A DNA stretch of 64,000 nt from the NCBI GenBank assembly GCA_910588465.1, contig CAJUOP010000003.1:1-64000 (forward strand). Reading direction: 5' to 3'. The notes beneath the pieces are model-generated. The model ran no database searches, was not told where the DNA came from, and saw only the letters and a program-made list of their open reading frames with translations. The position numbers and the translations under genes are program-made. The DNA is from an uncultured Christensenellaceae bacterium (lineage in GTDB: Bacteria > Bacillota > Clostridia > Christensenellales > Borkfalkiaceae). Positions 34,649 through 42,702 of the stretch are shown here, one piece after another. Each line of letters opens with the position of its first letter. Position 1 is the stretch's first letter.

Positions 34649-35797
34649 TCAGTATGCCTTTTCGTAGAGTCCGAGAATATCCTTTTCGGTGATCTCTCTG
34701 GGATTGCCGCCCGTGCAAACGTCGGCGAACGCGTCCTTGGAGAGCTGCGCAAGCGCATCGCGGGGGATTCCGATTTCGCGCAGCGTCTGCGGAATGTTTA
34801 AATCGAGCGAGAGCTTTTTCACGGCTTCGACCGCCGCCTTTGCCCCCTGCTCCGTGCTCATTCCCGAAATATCCTCGCCCATCGCCTTGGCTATTTGGCA
34901 ATACTTCTCCGCCGCCGCAGGAAGATTGTATTCCATCACGATAGGCAACAGCAGCGCGTTGGCAACGCCGTGCGCGACGTCGAAGCGCGCGCCGAGCGGG
35001 TGCGCCATGGAGTGCACGCAGCCCAGCCCCACGTTGGAAAACGCCATGCCCGCCACGTACTGCGCCAGCGCCATATTTTCGCGCGCGGTCATATCCTTGC
35101 CGTTCGCGGTCGCAGCACGAAGATTTGCGGAGATCAGCTCGATCGCCTTCAGCTCGAACATATCCGAAAGCTCCCAGGCGCCCTTCGTAATATAGCCCTC
35201 GATTGCATGAGTCAGCGCGTCCATGCCCGTCGCCGCCGTTAAGCCCTTGGGCATCGTCGCCATCAGCTCGGCATCCACGATCGCCAGCACGGGAATATCG
35301 TTGGGATCCACGCAGACCATCTTTCTGCCCGTCTCCTCGTCCGTGATCACATAGTTAATGGTGACCTCCGCCGCTGTGCCCGCCGTGGTGGGCAGCGCGA
35401 TGATCGGCACGCATTTGTTTTTCGTGTCGGCAACGCCTTCGAGCGAAACAACGTCCGCGAATTCGGGATTGTTCGCCACGATCGCAATGCCCTTGGAAGT
35501 ATCGATCGCGGAGCCGCCGCCGATCGCGATCACGAAATCCGCGCCCGAGCGCTTGAACGCCGCAACGCCGTCCTTCACGTTTTTCACGGTGGGGTTTGCC
35601 TTGAACTCGGAAAAAATCTCGTAAGCCGTGCCCGCAAGCTCGCCCGTCACCAAATCGACCGTTCCGAACCGAATCAAATCCTTGTCCGCCACGATAAACG
35701 CCTTTTGAAAGCCTCTTCTCGCAATTTCGTTTTTCAGTTCCTTTCTTGCGCCGCAGCCGAAATAAGCCGTCTCGTTTAAGATAAATCTGTTTGCCAT
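34649..35797 (-). CDS. fucO: Lactaldehyde reductase (iron-type alcohol dehydrogenase)
   Basis: 382 residues. NAD-binding IGGGSAIDTSKGIAIV, PTTAGTAAEVT, and the metal-binding DALTHAIEGY and HPLGARFDVAHGVANALLLP are those of the FucO group of iron-dependent dehydrogenases. Inside a rhamnose operon it most likely reduces L-lactaldehyde to 1,2-propanediol and regenerates NAD under anaerobic conditions. It lies two bases after rhaA and ten before rhaD. Confidence 0.92.
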   Translation of the reverse strand: MANRFILNETAYFGCGARKELKNEIARRGFQKAFIVADKDLIRFGTVDLVTGELAGTAYEIFSEFKANPTVKNVKDGVAAFKRSGADFVIAIGGGSAIDTSKGIAIVANNPEFADVVSLEGVADTKNKCVPIIALPTTAGTAAEVTINYVITDEETGRKMVCVDPNDIPVLAIVDAELMATMPKGLTAATGMDALTHAIEGYITKGAWELSDMFELKAIELISANLRAATANGKDMTARENMALAQYVAGMAFSNVGLGCVHSMAHPLGARFDVAHGVANALLLPIVMEYNLPAAAEKYCQIAKAMGEDISGMSTEQGAKAAVEAVKKLSLDLNIPQTLREIGIPRDALAQLSKDAFADVCTGGNPREITEKDILGLYEKAY

Positions 35798-35799
35798 AA

Positions 35800-37047
35800 T
35801 TACTTCCTCTCCTTTAAAATTTTATTTTCGTATTCCTTGATTTCCTTAAACCATTCCGCGCCCTTTTGGTGCTCGCGCCGGAGACATTCCGCCCAAACGC
35901 CCTCGAACGGAAGCGTTTTCAGCTCCTCCTGCAACACCATAAGTTCGGTAAAGTTCGCCTCGTCCTGCAACGCTTTCAGCCTGGCGTTGGGCTGCAGCAG
36001 CGCCCACAGCAGCGCTTTTTTCATGTTGCGCGCCCCCACGACCCATGCCGCCAATCGATTGATGCTCGCGTCGAAATAGTCCAACCCGATAAGCACCTTA
36101 TCCGCGGCGTCGTTTCTTACGATCTCCTTTGCGATCTCTTTCAGCTCGTCCTCGAACAGCACCACGTGGTCGGAATCCCACCGCACCCCCCGCGTGACGT
36201 GCAGCGCGACTTTATCGTAAAATGCAAGCAGCGCGGGGATCTTATCCGAAACGTATTCGAGCGGGTGATAGTGCCCGTTATCCAAAAGGCAGCAGATATC
36301 GTTCTTCGCCGCATAGTTCTGGTAAAATTCGTTGCTGCCCACCGTGTAGCTTTCCACGCCGATCCCGAACACCTTGCTTTCCACCGCCACGATCACCTTG
36401 GAACGGTTATAGCCGCAGGCAAGAATTTCATCGAGACTCTTTTTTAACCGCAGTCTGGGGGTAAGTCTGTCCGCGGGAACGTCCTTAAACCCGTCGGGGA
36501 TCCAGATATTTACCAGACAGTGGCTGTTCATCTCGTCCGCGAAGTATTCGGCGATTTTCAGGCAGGCGATACAGTGCCTTACCCAGAATTTGCGGATATT
36601 CTCGTCGGGCGAGGAAAGGCTGAGCCCGTCCTTCATGTTCCTGTGCGAGAACATGGTGGGATTAAAGTCGATCCCGTCCAGCCCGATCCTCTTTGCGAAT
36701 TTCACCCAGTCGGCAAAATGCTCGGGACGGTAACCGTCTCTGTCCGCATTATCGCCCTTTAACAGCGCGTAGCTCGCGTGCAGATTCAAACGCTTTTTGC
36801 CGGGAATAAGCGAGAACGCCTTTTCGATGTCGGCGGTGAGCTCCTCGAAATTTCTTGCCCGTCCGGGATAGTTTCCCGTCGTCTGGATCCCGCCCGACGC
36901 CGCGCCGCCGCCGTCGAGCCCCACCACGTCGTCGCCCTGCCAACAATGGATCGAAACGGGGATCTCGCCGAGCTTCGCGATCGCCGCTTCCGTGTCTACG
37001 CCGAACGCCGCATAAGCCTGTTTGGAATGTTCATACATTTTATTCAC
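35800..37047 (-). CDS. rhaA: L-rhamnose isomerase
   Basis: 415 residues. SIHCWQGDDVVGLDGGGAAS at about 33-52, LNLHASYALLKGD, SLDEILACGYNRSKV and DNGHYHPLEYVSDKIPA are conserved RhaA blocks with metal ligands (Glu, Asp, His). It converts L-rhamnose to L-rhamnulose. Its start overlaps the rhaB stop by eight bases. The length matches family members. Confidence 0.97.
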   Translation of the reverse strand: MNKMYEHSKQAYAAFGVDTEAAIAKLGEIPVSIHCWQGDDVVGLDGGGAASGGIQTTGNYPGRARNFEELTADIEKAFSLIPGKKRLNLHASYALLKGDNADRDGYRPEHFADWVKFAKRIGLDGIDFNPTMFSHRNMKDGLSLSSPDENIRKFWVRHCIACLKIAEYFADEMNSHCLVNIWIPDGFKDVPADRLTPRLRLKKSLDEILACGYNRSKVIVAVESKVFGIGVESYTVGSNEFYQNYAAKNDICCLLDNGHYHPLEYVSDKIPALLAFYDKVALHVTRGVRWDSDHVVLFEDELKEIAKEIVRNDAADKVLIGLDYFDASINRLAAWVVGARNMKKALLWALLQPNARLKALQDEANFTELMVLQEELKTLPFEGVWAECLRREHQKGAEWFKEIKEYENKILKERK

Positions 37048-38338
37048 CTCTTAAAATCTGTTGTTTTAAATTTCCGAGCGCGGTCGCCTCGATGGGCAAC
37101 GCGCATACCTTTACGCCGCAAACCCGTTCGGTCAGCTCGTTCAGCAATTTGTTTTTCGCTCCCCCGCCCACGATGCAGAGGGTATCGAACGCCGCACCGC
37201 TGTTTTGTTTCAACTCTTCCAACGCTAATTTGTAGCTTTGGGCAAGGCTTGCGAACGCGCAGCGGAAATAATCTCCGTCCGTCTCTGGCTTTACGTCCAA
37301 CGCCGAATCGAACGCCCGCTTCATGCTCTCGGGCGCAAGAAACTCTTTCCCGTTTACGTCCACGGTGTTACGGTATGTGCTCGCGCGCGCCTCCTCCTCG
37401 ATTTGCGCAAAGGGCTTGTCGGGGCAGAGCTCGCTTTTCAAACGGTTGACCACCCACATCCCCATAATGTTCTTTTGATAGCGCACGTACCCCACGCCGC
37501 CCTCGTTGGAATAGTTGGCTTTGCGGCTGTTTTCGTTTGTGATCGCCGCGGGCACCTTCAGCCCCAAAAGCGACCAGGTACCCGAAGAGAGGTAGGGACC
37601 GTTCCCCGCCATGGGGACCCCCTCCACCGCGCTCGCCGTATCGTGCGAGGCGCACAGCACCGCCTTGATATTGCCGCCCGCTTCCTTCTGTATTTCGGGC
37701 TTCAGATTGCCCGCGAACGTGCCCGCAAAAGACAGCTTCCCGAACAGCCTTTCGGGCAGCCCGAGCGCCTTTATAATTTCCCCGTCGTACTCCCCCGTCC
37801 GCGCGTTCACCAGCCCCGTCGTGGTGGCGTTGGTATACTCGTGCAGCTTTACGCCCGTCAAGCGGTACGTGAGATATTCGGGAATCATCAAAAAGTCGGT
37901 AACGTCTTGCAAGCGCCCCCGCATTTTGTCGTCGTACAGCTGATAGATGGTGTTAAAGGACTGAAACTGAATCCCCGTCCTTTCGTACAGCGTTTCGAAC
38001 GGAAGGATTTCATGCACCTCTTTTATCGCCCGTTCGGTGCGGGAATCCCTGTAGGCGTAACAGGGCGAAACCGCTTCGTCCCCTTTTAAAAGAACGTAGT
38101 CCACACCCCAGGTGTCGATCGCAAGCGAGCGGATTTCGTATTTTTGCAAAGCCGCCTTAATGCCCGCCTTTACGTTTTCGAACAGCGCTTCCGTATCCCA
38201 GACCAAATGCCCGTGCTCCTCCCGTACGCCGTTCGGAAAACGGAACACCTCCTCCGTTTTTATATCGCCGTTTTCGAGCCAGCCGACGATATGTCTGCCC
38301 GACGACGCGCCGATATCTATCGCAAGATAATATTTCAT
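37040..38338 (-). CDS. rhaB: Rhamnulokinase
   Basis: 432 residues of FGGY kinase fold. AIDIGASSGRHIVGWL near the start is the phosphate-1 motif, IDTWGVDYVLL follows, and CASHDTASAVEGVPM plus LCIVGGGAKNKLLNELTERV are in the C-terminal ATP domain. It phosphorylates L-rhamnulose at C1. It is the first gene of the operon, with GGGAG and a very short leader downstream of the promoter at 38356-38384. Confidence 0.96.
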   Translation of the reverse strand: MKYYLAIDIGASSGRHIVGWLENGDIKTEEVFRFPNGVREEHGHLVWDTEALFENVKAGIKAALQKYEIRSLAIDTWGVDYVLLKGDEAVSPCYAYRDSRTERAIKEVHEILPFETLYERTGIQFQSFNTIYQLYDDKMRGRLQDVTDFLMIPEYLTYRLTGVKLHEYTNATTTGLVNARTGEYDGEIIKALGLPERLFGKLSFAGTFAGNLKPEIQKEAGGNIKAVLCASHDTASAVEGVPMAGNGPYLSSGTWSLLGLKVPAAITNENSRKANYSNEGGVGYVRYQKNIMGMWVVNRLKSELCPDKPFAQIEEEARASTYRNTVDVNGKEFLAPESMKRAFDSALDVKPETDGDYFRCAFASLAQSYKLALEELKQNSGAAFDTLCIVGGGAKNKLLNELTERVCGVKVCALPIEATALGNLKQQILRGE

Positions 38339-38355
38339 TCTTTTACTCCCGCTGT

Positions 38356-38384
38356 ATTATATCACGGCGGTTATTATTTGTCTA
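38356..38384 (-). promoter_or_regulatory. Promoter of the rhamnose operon
   Basis: TAGACA (38379-38384), a 17-base spacer and TATAAT (38356-38361) on the minus strand. The expected start is near 38349, which gives a leader of about 11 bases. Confidence 0.8.
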
Positions 38385-38408
38385 TATGTTTTTAAAAGAT
38401 TGACAAAT
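38376..38408. promoter_or_regulatory. Candidate operator between rhaB and the DeoR gene
   Basis: The inverted pair ATTTGTC (38376-38382) and GACAAAT (38402-38408) overlaps both divergent -35 elements. A DeoR-type repressor bound here could block both promoters. The assignment rests only on position and symmetry. Confidence 0.5.
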
Positions 38409-38428
38409 AAACATTTTCGGCGTATAAT
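38400..38428 (+). promoter_or_regulatory. Promoter of the DeoR-family regulator
   Basis: TTGACA (38400-38405), a 17-base spacer and TATAAT (38423-38428): a full consensus match. The expected start is near 38435. Confidence 0.88.
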
Positions 38429-38459
38429 GTAATCAAATTCAATCATAAACGGACAAATT

Positions 38460-39209
38460 ATGCTGCAAAACGAACGACAGGAAGAAATTTTAAAGATTTT
38501 AAAGCAAAACCGCTCGGCAACGGTGCGCGCGCTTGCGCAAAAGCTTTACGTGAGCGACGCCACCGTGCGACGCGATTTGATGGAAATGCAAAATCTGGGA
38601 CTGTTGAAGCGCAGTCACGGCGGGGCGGTACTGCTGGAAAACGCGGACGAAATTTCCATTTTCGTGCGCATGAACGAGAACGCGGACGAAAAGGAACGCA
38701 CCGCGACGAACGCGCTGAAATATTTGCCGAACGACTTCGAAACGGTGTTTTTAGACAGCTCCTCCACCGTGCTCGCACTTGCCCAGCGCATGGACCTGAG
38801 CCAGAAAACGGTCGTAACCAACGGCTTGCAGACGGCGGCGCAGCTTGCGCGGGTGCGCGGGATCAGGCTGATTTTAACGGGCGGAAACGTGTCGCCCACG
38901 GGCACCTCCGTGCGCGGAAGCTGGACGAACACCCAGCTGCGGGAATTCCGCTTCGATCTGGCGCTCGTCTCCTGCGCCGCGTTCGACGAGGAAGGCGCGT
39001 TCGAAACCTCGCTCGAGCAGCGCGAAATAAAGCGCGCCGTGTTCCGACGCGCCAAACGTAAAATCCTGCTCGCCGACCATACCAAGTACGGTTCGGGCGC
39101 ACCCTATCTTTTATGCGGGATAGACGAATTCGACAAAGCGGTGTTCGACGAGCTTCCCCCTCCCGCCCTGCAATTCTTTTTAAAGCTGCGCAACGTGCAC
39201 GCAAAATAA
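38460..39209 (+). CDS. DeoR/GlpR-family regulator of the rhamnose operon
   Basis: 249 residues. The N-terminal winged helix-turn-helix has RQEEILKILKQNRSATVRAL and YVSDATVRRDLMEM, followed by LLKRSHGGAV. The C-terminal sugar-phosphate sensor (DeoRC) has FLDSSSTVLALAQRM, TNGLQTAAQLA and LTGGNVSPTG. It faces the rhaBA-fucO-rhaD operon and probably represses it until a phosphorylated intermediate such as rhamnulose-1-phosphate appears. The initiation codon region lacks a strong Shine-Dalgarno sequence. Confidence 0.9.
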   Translation: MLQNERQEEILKILKQNRSATVRALAQKLYVSDATVRRDLMEMQNLGLLKRSHGGAVLLENADEISIFVRMNENADEKERTATNALKYLPNDFETVFLDSSSTVLALAQRMDLSQKTVVTNGLQTAAQLARVRGIRLILTGGNVSPTGTSVRGSWTNTQLREFRFDLALVSCAAFDEEGAFETSLEQREIKRAVFRRAKRKILLADHTKYGSGAPYLLCGIDEFDKAVFDELPPPALQFFLKLRNVHAK

Positions 39210-39224
39210 AAAACAACGCGGAAA

Positions 39225-39248
39225 AAACGACCGTGAAAACGGTCGTTT
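39225..39248. terminator. Terminator after the DeoR gene
   Basis: AAACGACCGT / ACGGTCGTTT with a 4-base loop and A-run before it, between converging genes. Confidence 0.8.
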
Positions 39249-39263
39249 AAAATACGTAAAAAA

Positions 39264-39479
39264 TTAAAGCGGATAACGCTCTTCGATGTTGAAATCCAAG
39301 CCGTTTACGTGTGCCTTCTCCCAAAGCTGAATCAGCTCGAGACACTCGGTATAAGCCGTCTTTTCCCCGTAAGCGAACTGATTTTCATCCGAGGACTTAA
39401 TGCCGTTCAGTTCTTCGAGGTAATTCAACAGAATACTGATGATCATTTGCAAGGTTTCGTGAGAAGAAAATAATTTCAT
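39264..39479 (-). CDS. Small unknown protein
   Basis: 71 residues, mostly helical (MKLFSSHETLQMIISILLNY), acidic overall and without Cys pairs. No family recognised. Its ATG overlaps the stop of the gene upstream (ATGA), so the two are translated together. AT-richer than the rhamnose operon next to it. Confidence 0.65.
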   Translation of the reverse strand: MKLFSSHETLQMIISILLNYLEELNGIKSSDENQFAYGEKTAYTECLELIQLWEKAHVNGLDFNIEERYPL

Positions 39480-39847
39480 TATGCTATCCTTTCTTTTAAA
39501 ATTTCTTCGAATGCAATAATGCCTTTGCTGGCGCAGGCTTTCTCGACTTTGTCCATAAATTTGATTTTACAGAAATAATAAGTCGTCCTTGAAAGCGGGA
39601 GGTCTTTCATAATGTTTGTATCGGTTTTCCCTTTCAATATACCCGTTATCATGAAACGGACCGATTGGTCTTGCTCTGCGTCCAGAACCGCTAAGATAAT
39701 ACTGCAAACGCCCTTTACTTCGTCGGTTATGCGATCGTAATATTTCCTTTTTCCTATATAGTATGTAATTTCCGGCAAACCGCTTTCTATCGTCTGACGA
39801 ATAAAGGGGTATCGTTTAATGATATGCTCTACCTCTTCTTTCGTCAT
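39479..39847 (-). CDS. Small helix-turn-helix protein, possibly ArpU/sigma-4-like
   Basis: 122 residues. The middle and end (MITGILKGKTDTNIMKDLPL followed by SRTTYYFCKIKFMDK) resemble the sigma region 4-like helix-turn-helix of phage late regulators of the ArpU kind. The resemblance is from pattern only. It is coupled to the 71-residue gene downstream. These two small AT-rich genes could be a remnant of a prophage or other mobile element. Confidence 0.6.
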   Translation of the reverse strand: MTKEEVEHIIKRYPFIRQTIESGLPEITYYIGKRKYYDRITDEVKGVCSIILAVLDAEQDQSVRFMITGILKGKTDTNIMKDLPLSRTTYYFCKIKFMDKVEKACASKGIIAFEEILKERIA

Positions 39848-40044
39848 AATAAATCACTGTCCCCTCTATTATGACATTATTATACTATCTTTTCCGCCGC
39901 ATAAAGTCCCGACTTTTTGCGATTCGGAAATGCGCTTTCCCTCTTTCACTTTACCATAAATATATACTTCGAAAAATAACGGTTTGTCCACCTTTTTTTA
40001 AAAATTTTTCAAAAAATTTTTTTCGGTTGGAATTTTCCGTTATT

Positions 40045-40460
40045 TTATGAGATTCTTTCGCCCCGTAAAGGGGCTCAGAATGACAGGGGGGGGCGACGCT
40101 CCGCCGCTCTTGTCATTCACCCGCCGTTTCTTCATTGAGTGACGGCGAAGCCGCTCCGCCGTTCTTCTGTCATTCTGCCCTGCCCTTCTGTCATTCTGAG
40201 CGGAGCGAAAGAATCCCCTGCACGAAGTCTGCATAACCCATAACGGCGGCATGAGCAAGCATAATCACCCCGTGGGATTCTTTCGCCCCATAAAGGGGCT
40301 CAGAATGACAGGGGGCGCTGCTCCGCCGTTCTTGTCATTCTGCCCTGCCCTTCTGTCATTCTGACGCGGAGCGAAAGAATCCCCTGTACGAAGTCTGCAT
40401 AACCCATAACGGCGCCCTTCTGTCATTCTGAGGGGCGGCGAAGCCGCCCCGTGAGAATCT
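40045..40460. repeat. Dispersed palindromic intergenic repeat, copy B (duplicated unit)
   Basis: The gene-free interval 39848-40461 is AT-rich up to about 40040 and then holds two copies, about 220 bases apart, of GATTCTTTCGCCCCGTAAAG or its variant with CAGAATGACAGGGGG, each followed by TGTCATTCTG words and AGCGAAAGAATCCCCTG, then CGAAGTCTGCATAACCCATA. Complementary halves can fold back on each other. No gene is supported. Confidence 0.8.
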
Positions 40461-40461
40461 T

Positions 40462-41166
40462 TTAGCCATTCGCGCTTTGTAATAATTGTTCTACGATATT
40501 GAAAGTGTGCTCGGTATAATCTAAATCAGTATAAACAAAATTTATCTCTATGAAGTATCTATAATTTTGATATTCAAATTTAGAATAAGAAACATCTTTA
40601 TTTATCATATAAGATACTGTTATGTCATTTATTATACTTTTGTCTTCTGTAGTTAAATTAAAATTACTCAATAAATCAATTTCGGTTTTGTTATCCGTTA
40701 CATATAAATTGACATAATTCCAGTATTCGTCCGTTAACGTTTCATGAAAGCAAACGATTTCTTCCGTTTCCTTTAATTTATAAGCGGTATTAAAATACTC
40801 CCCTGCTTCGTCATACCAATCCAGATATAATACGCTCACCTGATAGTCCAGAACATAATCTTTTAAAGTCTTTTCCGAAGGGGCGGACACATAATCGTTA
40901 GCGCTGCAATATCTGTCCTCGTCTACAGGTTTTTGCAATCCGAAGCCCAAAGAAAAGCCCAACCCCGCAGCAACAACTACCGCAACGGAAGCACAGGACA
41001 CAAGGATTTTTTTGAGCTTCGGCGAAAGTCTCTTTTTCGACTTTTTGGGTGTGTTATACTGAGGCATTTCGTTTAAACGAGCTTCCAGTCTTGCCCAAGC
41101 GCGCGCTGTCTCCTCTCTGCCCTCTTCTTCTATCATTTTGTGTAGTTTTCTTTCTATCCTTTTCAT
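40462..41166 (-). CDS. Single-span membrane protein, possible anti-sigma factor
   Basis: 234 residues. The N-terminal 50 are cytoplasmic, helical and charged (MKRIERKLHKMIEEEGREET), one membrane span lies at about 54-76, and about 155 residues lie outside the cytoplasm with many aromatic residues and no Cys pairs. It is third in an operon after a sigma factor and an exported protein, the usual place for an anti-sigma factor. It lacks the His-Cys zinc motif of the common ZAS type, so this role is inference. AGAGGAG precedes the ATG. Confidence 0.65.
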   Translation of the reverse strand: MKRIERKLHKMIEEEGREETARAWARLEARLNEMPQYNTPKKSKKRLSPKLKKILVSCASVAVVVAAGLGFSLGFGLQKPVDEDRYCSANDYVSAPSEKTLKDYVLDYQVSVLYLDWYDEAGEYFNTAYKLKETEEIVCFHETLTDEYWNYVNLYVTDNKTEIDLLSNFNLTTEDKSIINDITVSYMINKDVSYSKFEYQNYRYFIEINFVYTDLDYTEHTFNIVEQLLQSANG

Positions 41167-41176
41167 AGTATCTCCT

Positions 41177-42004
41177 CTAAGAAACGGTTATCGCATAAGC
41201 CGCATTGCACCAATCCGTTGCGTCGATTCTCATATAAGCTTGTAACGATCCCGCCAAACCTGTCGCAACGCGCAAAAACTTCTCCGTTTTGAACAAGCCG
41301 CTGTCGTTATAAAATTTCAGCTCAAAATATCCGTAAGCAACCGCTATGTGCGCGCCCGAAAAAGTTTGCTTGCCGATTTCCACTACATTAGTCCCATAAG
41401 CAAAAACAAGCAAGTCCATTTTACTGCAAAACAACAGCGTAGGTTTGTTGGCGTTCAACGCATTTATATAAGCTGCTTCATTTACTTTATTGCTACTTTT
41501 TATGCTGGAATAAGTCATGGTTTTTCCGTGATTTTTTATATACTGATCCAACCCGCTTAAACAGTCCGCCTGACTAACGCCCACGTCGTCCACGTTGGTG
41601 CGCATTAACGTATACAGCTCGCCCATCAGCTTAGGGATATAAACTCTGTCCGTCCGTCTGTATGTCCCGATAGGCGTATAAGATTGGTATCCGGGAATCA
41701 AATCTTCGTAATATTTATCGTAAAAGCCGACAATCATCGCGCCGCCGACCGCGCCGCAGGAATTCGGATATTCGGACAACTGCTGATATAATGGAGCGCC
41801 GCCAACCGTTTCAATATAATTTTCTTCCTTTCTTGTATAATATATAAACTCGCTTTCGAGCGCCGTTGTAACCGCATCGTCTCCGTAGCCGCAGAACCGT
41901 GCTTCCGCAACCACCCCGCGCCCGAACGGAAACACCGCGATCAGTCCCATAAGCACGACAAACGCAACCATTAAAGCTAAACTTCTTTTCCAAATAACTT
42001 TCAT
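41177..42004 (-). CDS. Exported cysteine-protease-like protein
   Basis: 275 residues from ATG 42004, which is better spaced from TTAGGAG than the ATG at 42010. A signal peptide covers about the first 33 residues (ending VVAEA). In numbering from the ATG at 42010, Cys85 in YPNSCGAVGGAMIVGFYDKY and His221 in FSGAHIAVAYGY, with Asp264/Asp267 near the end, follow the order of papain-like/C39-like peptidases. The catalytic assignment is by motif only. It sits between a sigma factor gene and a membrane protein gene and should act outside the membrane. Confidence 0.7.
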   Translation of the reverse strand: MKVIWKRSLALMVAFVVLMGLIAVFPFGRGVVAEARFCGYGDDAVTTALESEFIYYTRKEENYIETVGGAPLYQQLSEYPNSCGAVGGAMIVGFYDKYYEDLIPGYQSYTPIGTYRRTDRVYIPKLMGELYTLMRTNVDDVGVSQADCLSGLDQYIKNHGKTMTYSSIKSSNKVNEAAYINALNANKPTLLFCSKMDLLVFAYGTNVVEIGKQTFSGAHIAVAYGYFELKFYNDSGLFKTEKFLRVATGLAGSLQAYMRIDATDWCNAAYAITVS

Positions 42005-42060
42005 TTCCATCTCCTAACGTCAAAAATCATAACTATATACCGCGTAAAATTAAGGTTTGT

Positions 42061-42579
42061 CTACTCTTTCAATAAAATTTCTTTTAAAATTTTCAAACAT
42101 ATCAGATAGCGCTTAAATACGGTAGACTTTTTCTTATGAACAATATCGGCAATTTGCCGAAAAGTGCGGTTTCCCCAAAATCTTAAATAAATCAGTTTGC
42201 GATCGGGTTGCGGCAATTGCAAAATTGCTCTGCGCAGAGCGTCGCTCATAATAAATTCGTCTTCCAAATCCCCAAACAACGCCTCTTCGCGCACAAAGGG
42301 GTATTCGTCAATTTTCCGATATTCGTTCGCCACGTTCTGTACGATTTTGCACAGCCAGTTATAGCCGTCTTGACTCAGGTCGGCGCTATGGATATACTTA
42401 AACGCTTTCAAATATGCGTCGTCTAAAATATCCTGCCAATCTTCCTTATGATGAGCGTATCTGTAAGCGACGAACTTTAAATGCTGAAAAGACATTTCAA
42501 ACAGCCGTTTTCTTGCAGATAAGTCCCCGTCCTGCAAATCTTTAATGACTAAGTTAATCTGACCTCCTAATACTGACAT
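42061..42579 (-). CDS. Sigma-70 family factor (ECF-like)
   Basis: 172 residues. Region 2 is at about 18-75 (LKFVAYRYAHHKEDWQDILD, then DAYLKAFKYI). Region 4 is at about 110-165 (LQLPQPDRKLIYLRFWGN, FRQIADIVHKKKSTVFKRYL), with a short linker. AGAGGAAA precedes the ATG. It starts an operon with an exported protease-like protein (56 bases downstream) and a single-span membrane protein. This suggests an envelope-responsive switch. Its target promoters are not identified. Confidence 0.85.
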   Translation of the reverse strand: MSVLGGQINLVIKDLQDGDLSARKRLFEMSFQHLKFVAYRYAHHKEDWQDILDDAYLKAFKYIHSADLSQDGYNWLCKIVQNVANEYRKIDEYPFVREEALFGDLEDEFIMSDALRRAILQLPQPDRKLIYLRFWGNRTFRQIADIVHKKKSTVFKRYLICLKILKEILLKE

Positions 42580-42646
42580 GGATTTTTTCCTCTTTCGTAA
42601 ATTTAATACAGCCTTATCGTCGTTTGCCCGATCGCGAACAAACTTA

Positions 42647-42678
42647 AAAAAGAACTTCTACCGAGTAGAAGTTCTTTT
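42647..42678. terminator. Bidirectional terminator between the GGGtGRT and sigma operons
   Basis: AAAAGAACTTCTAC / GTAGAAGTTCTTTT with a 4-base loop. A- and T-runs on both sides allow it to act on either strand. It lies between the sigma gene start and the GGGtGRT stop. Confidence 0.85.
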
Positions 42679-42702
42679 CCCTGTACAAGCGCTCTTGTAC
42701 GA

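Noticed and set aside
42600..42640. Inverted GTTTG/CAAAC words upstream of the sigma factor as an operator
   Set aside because: Only the five outer bases match and the centre is not symmetric, so it is not convincing.
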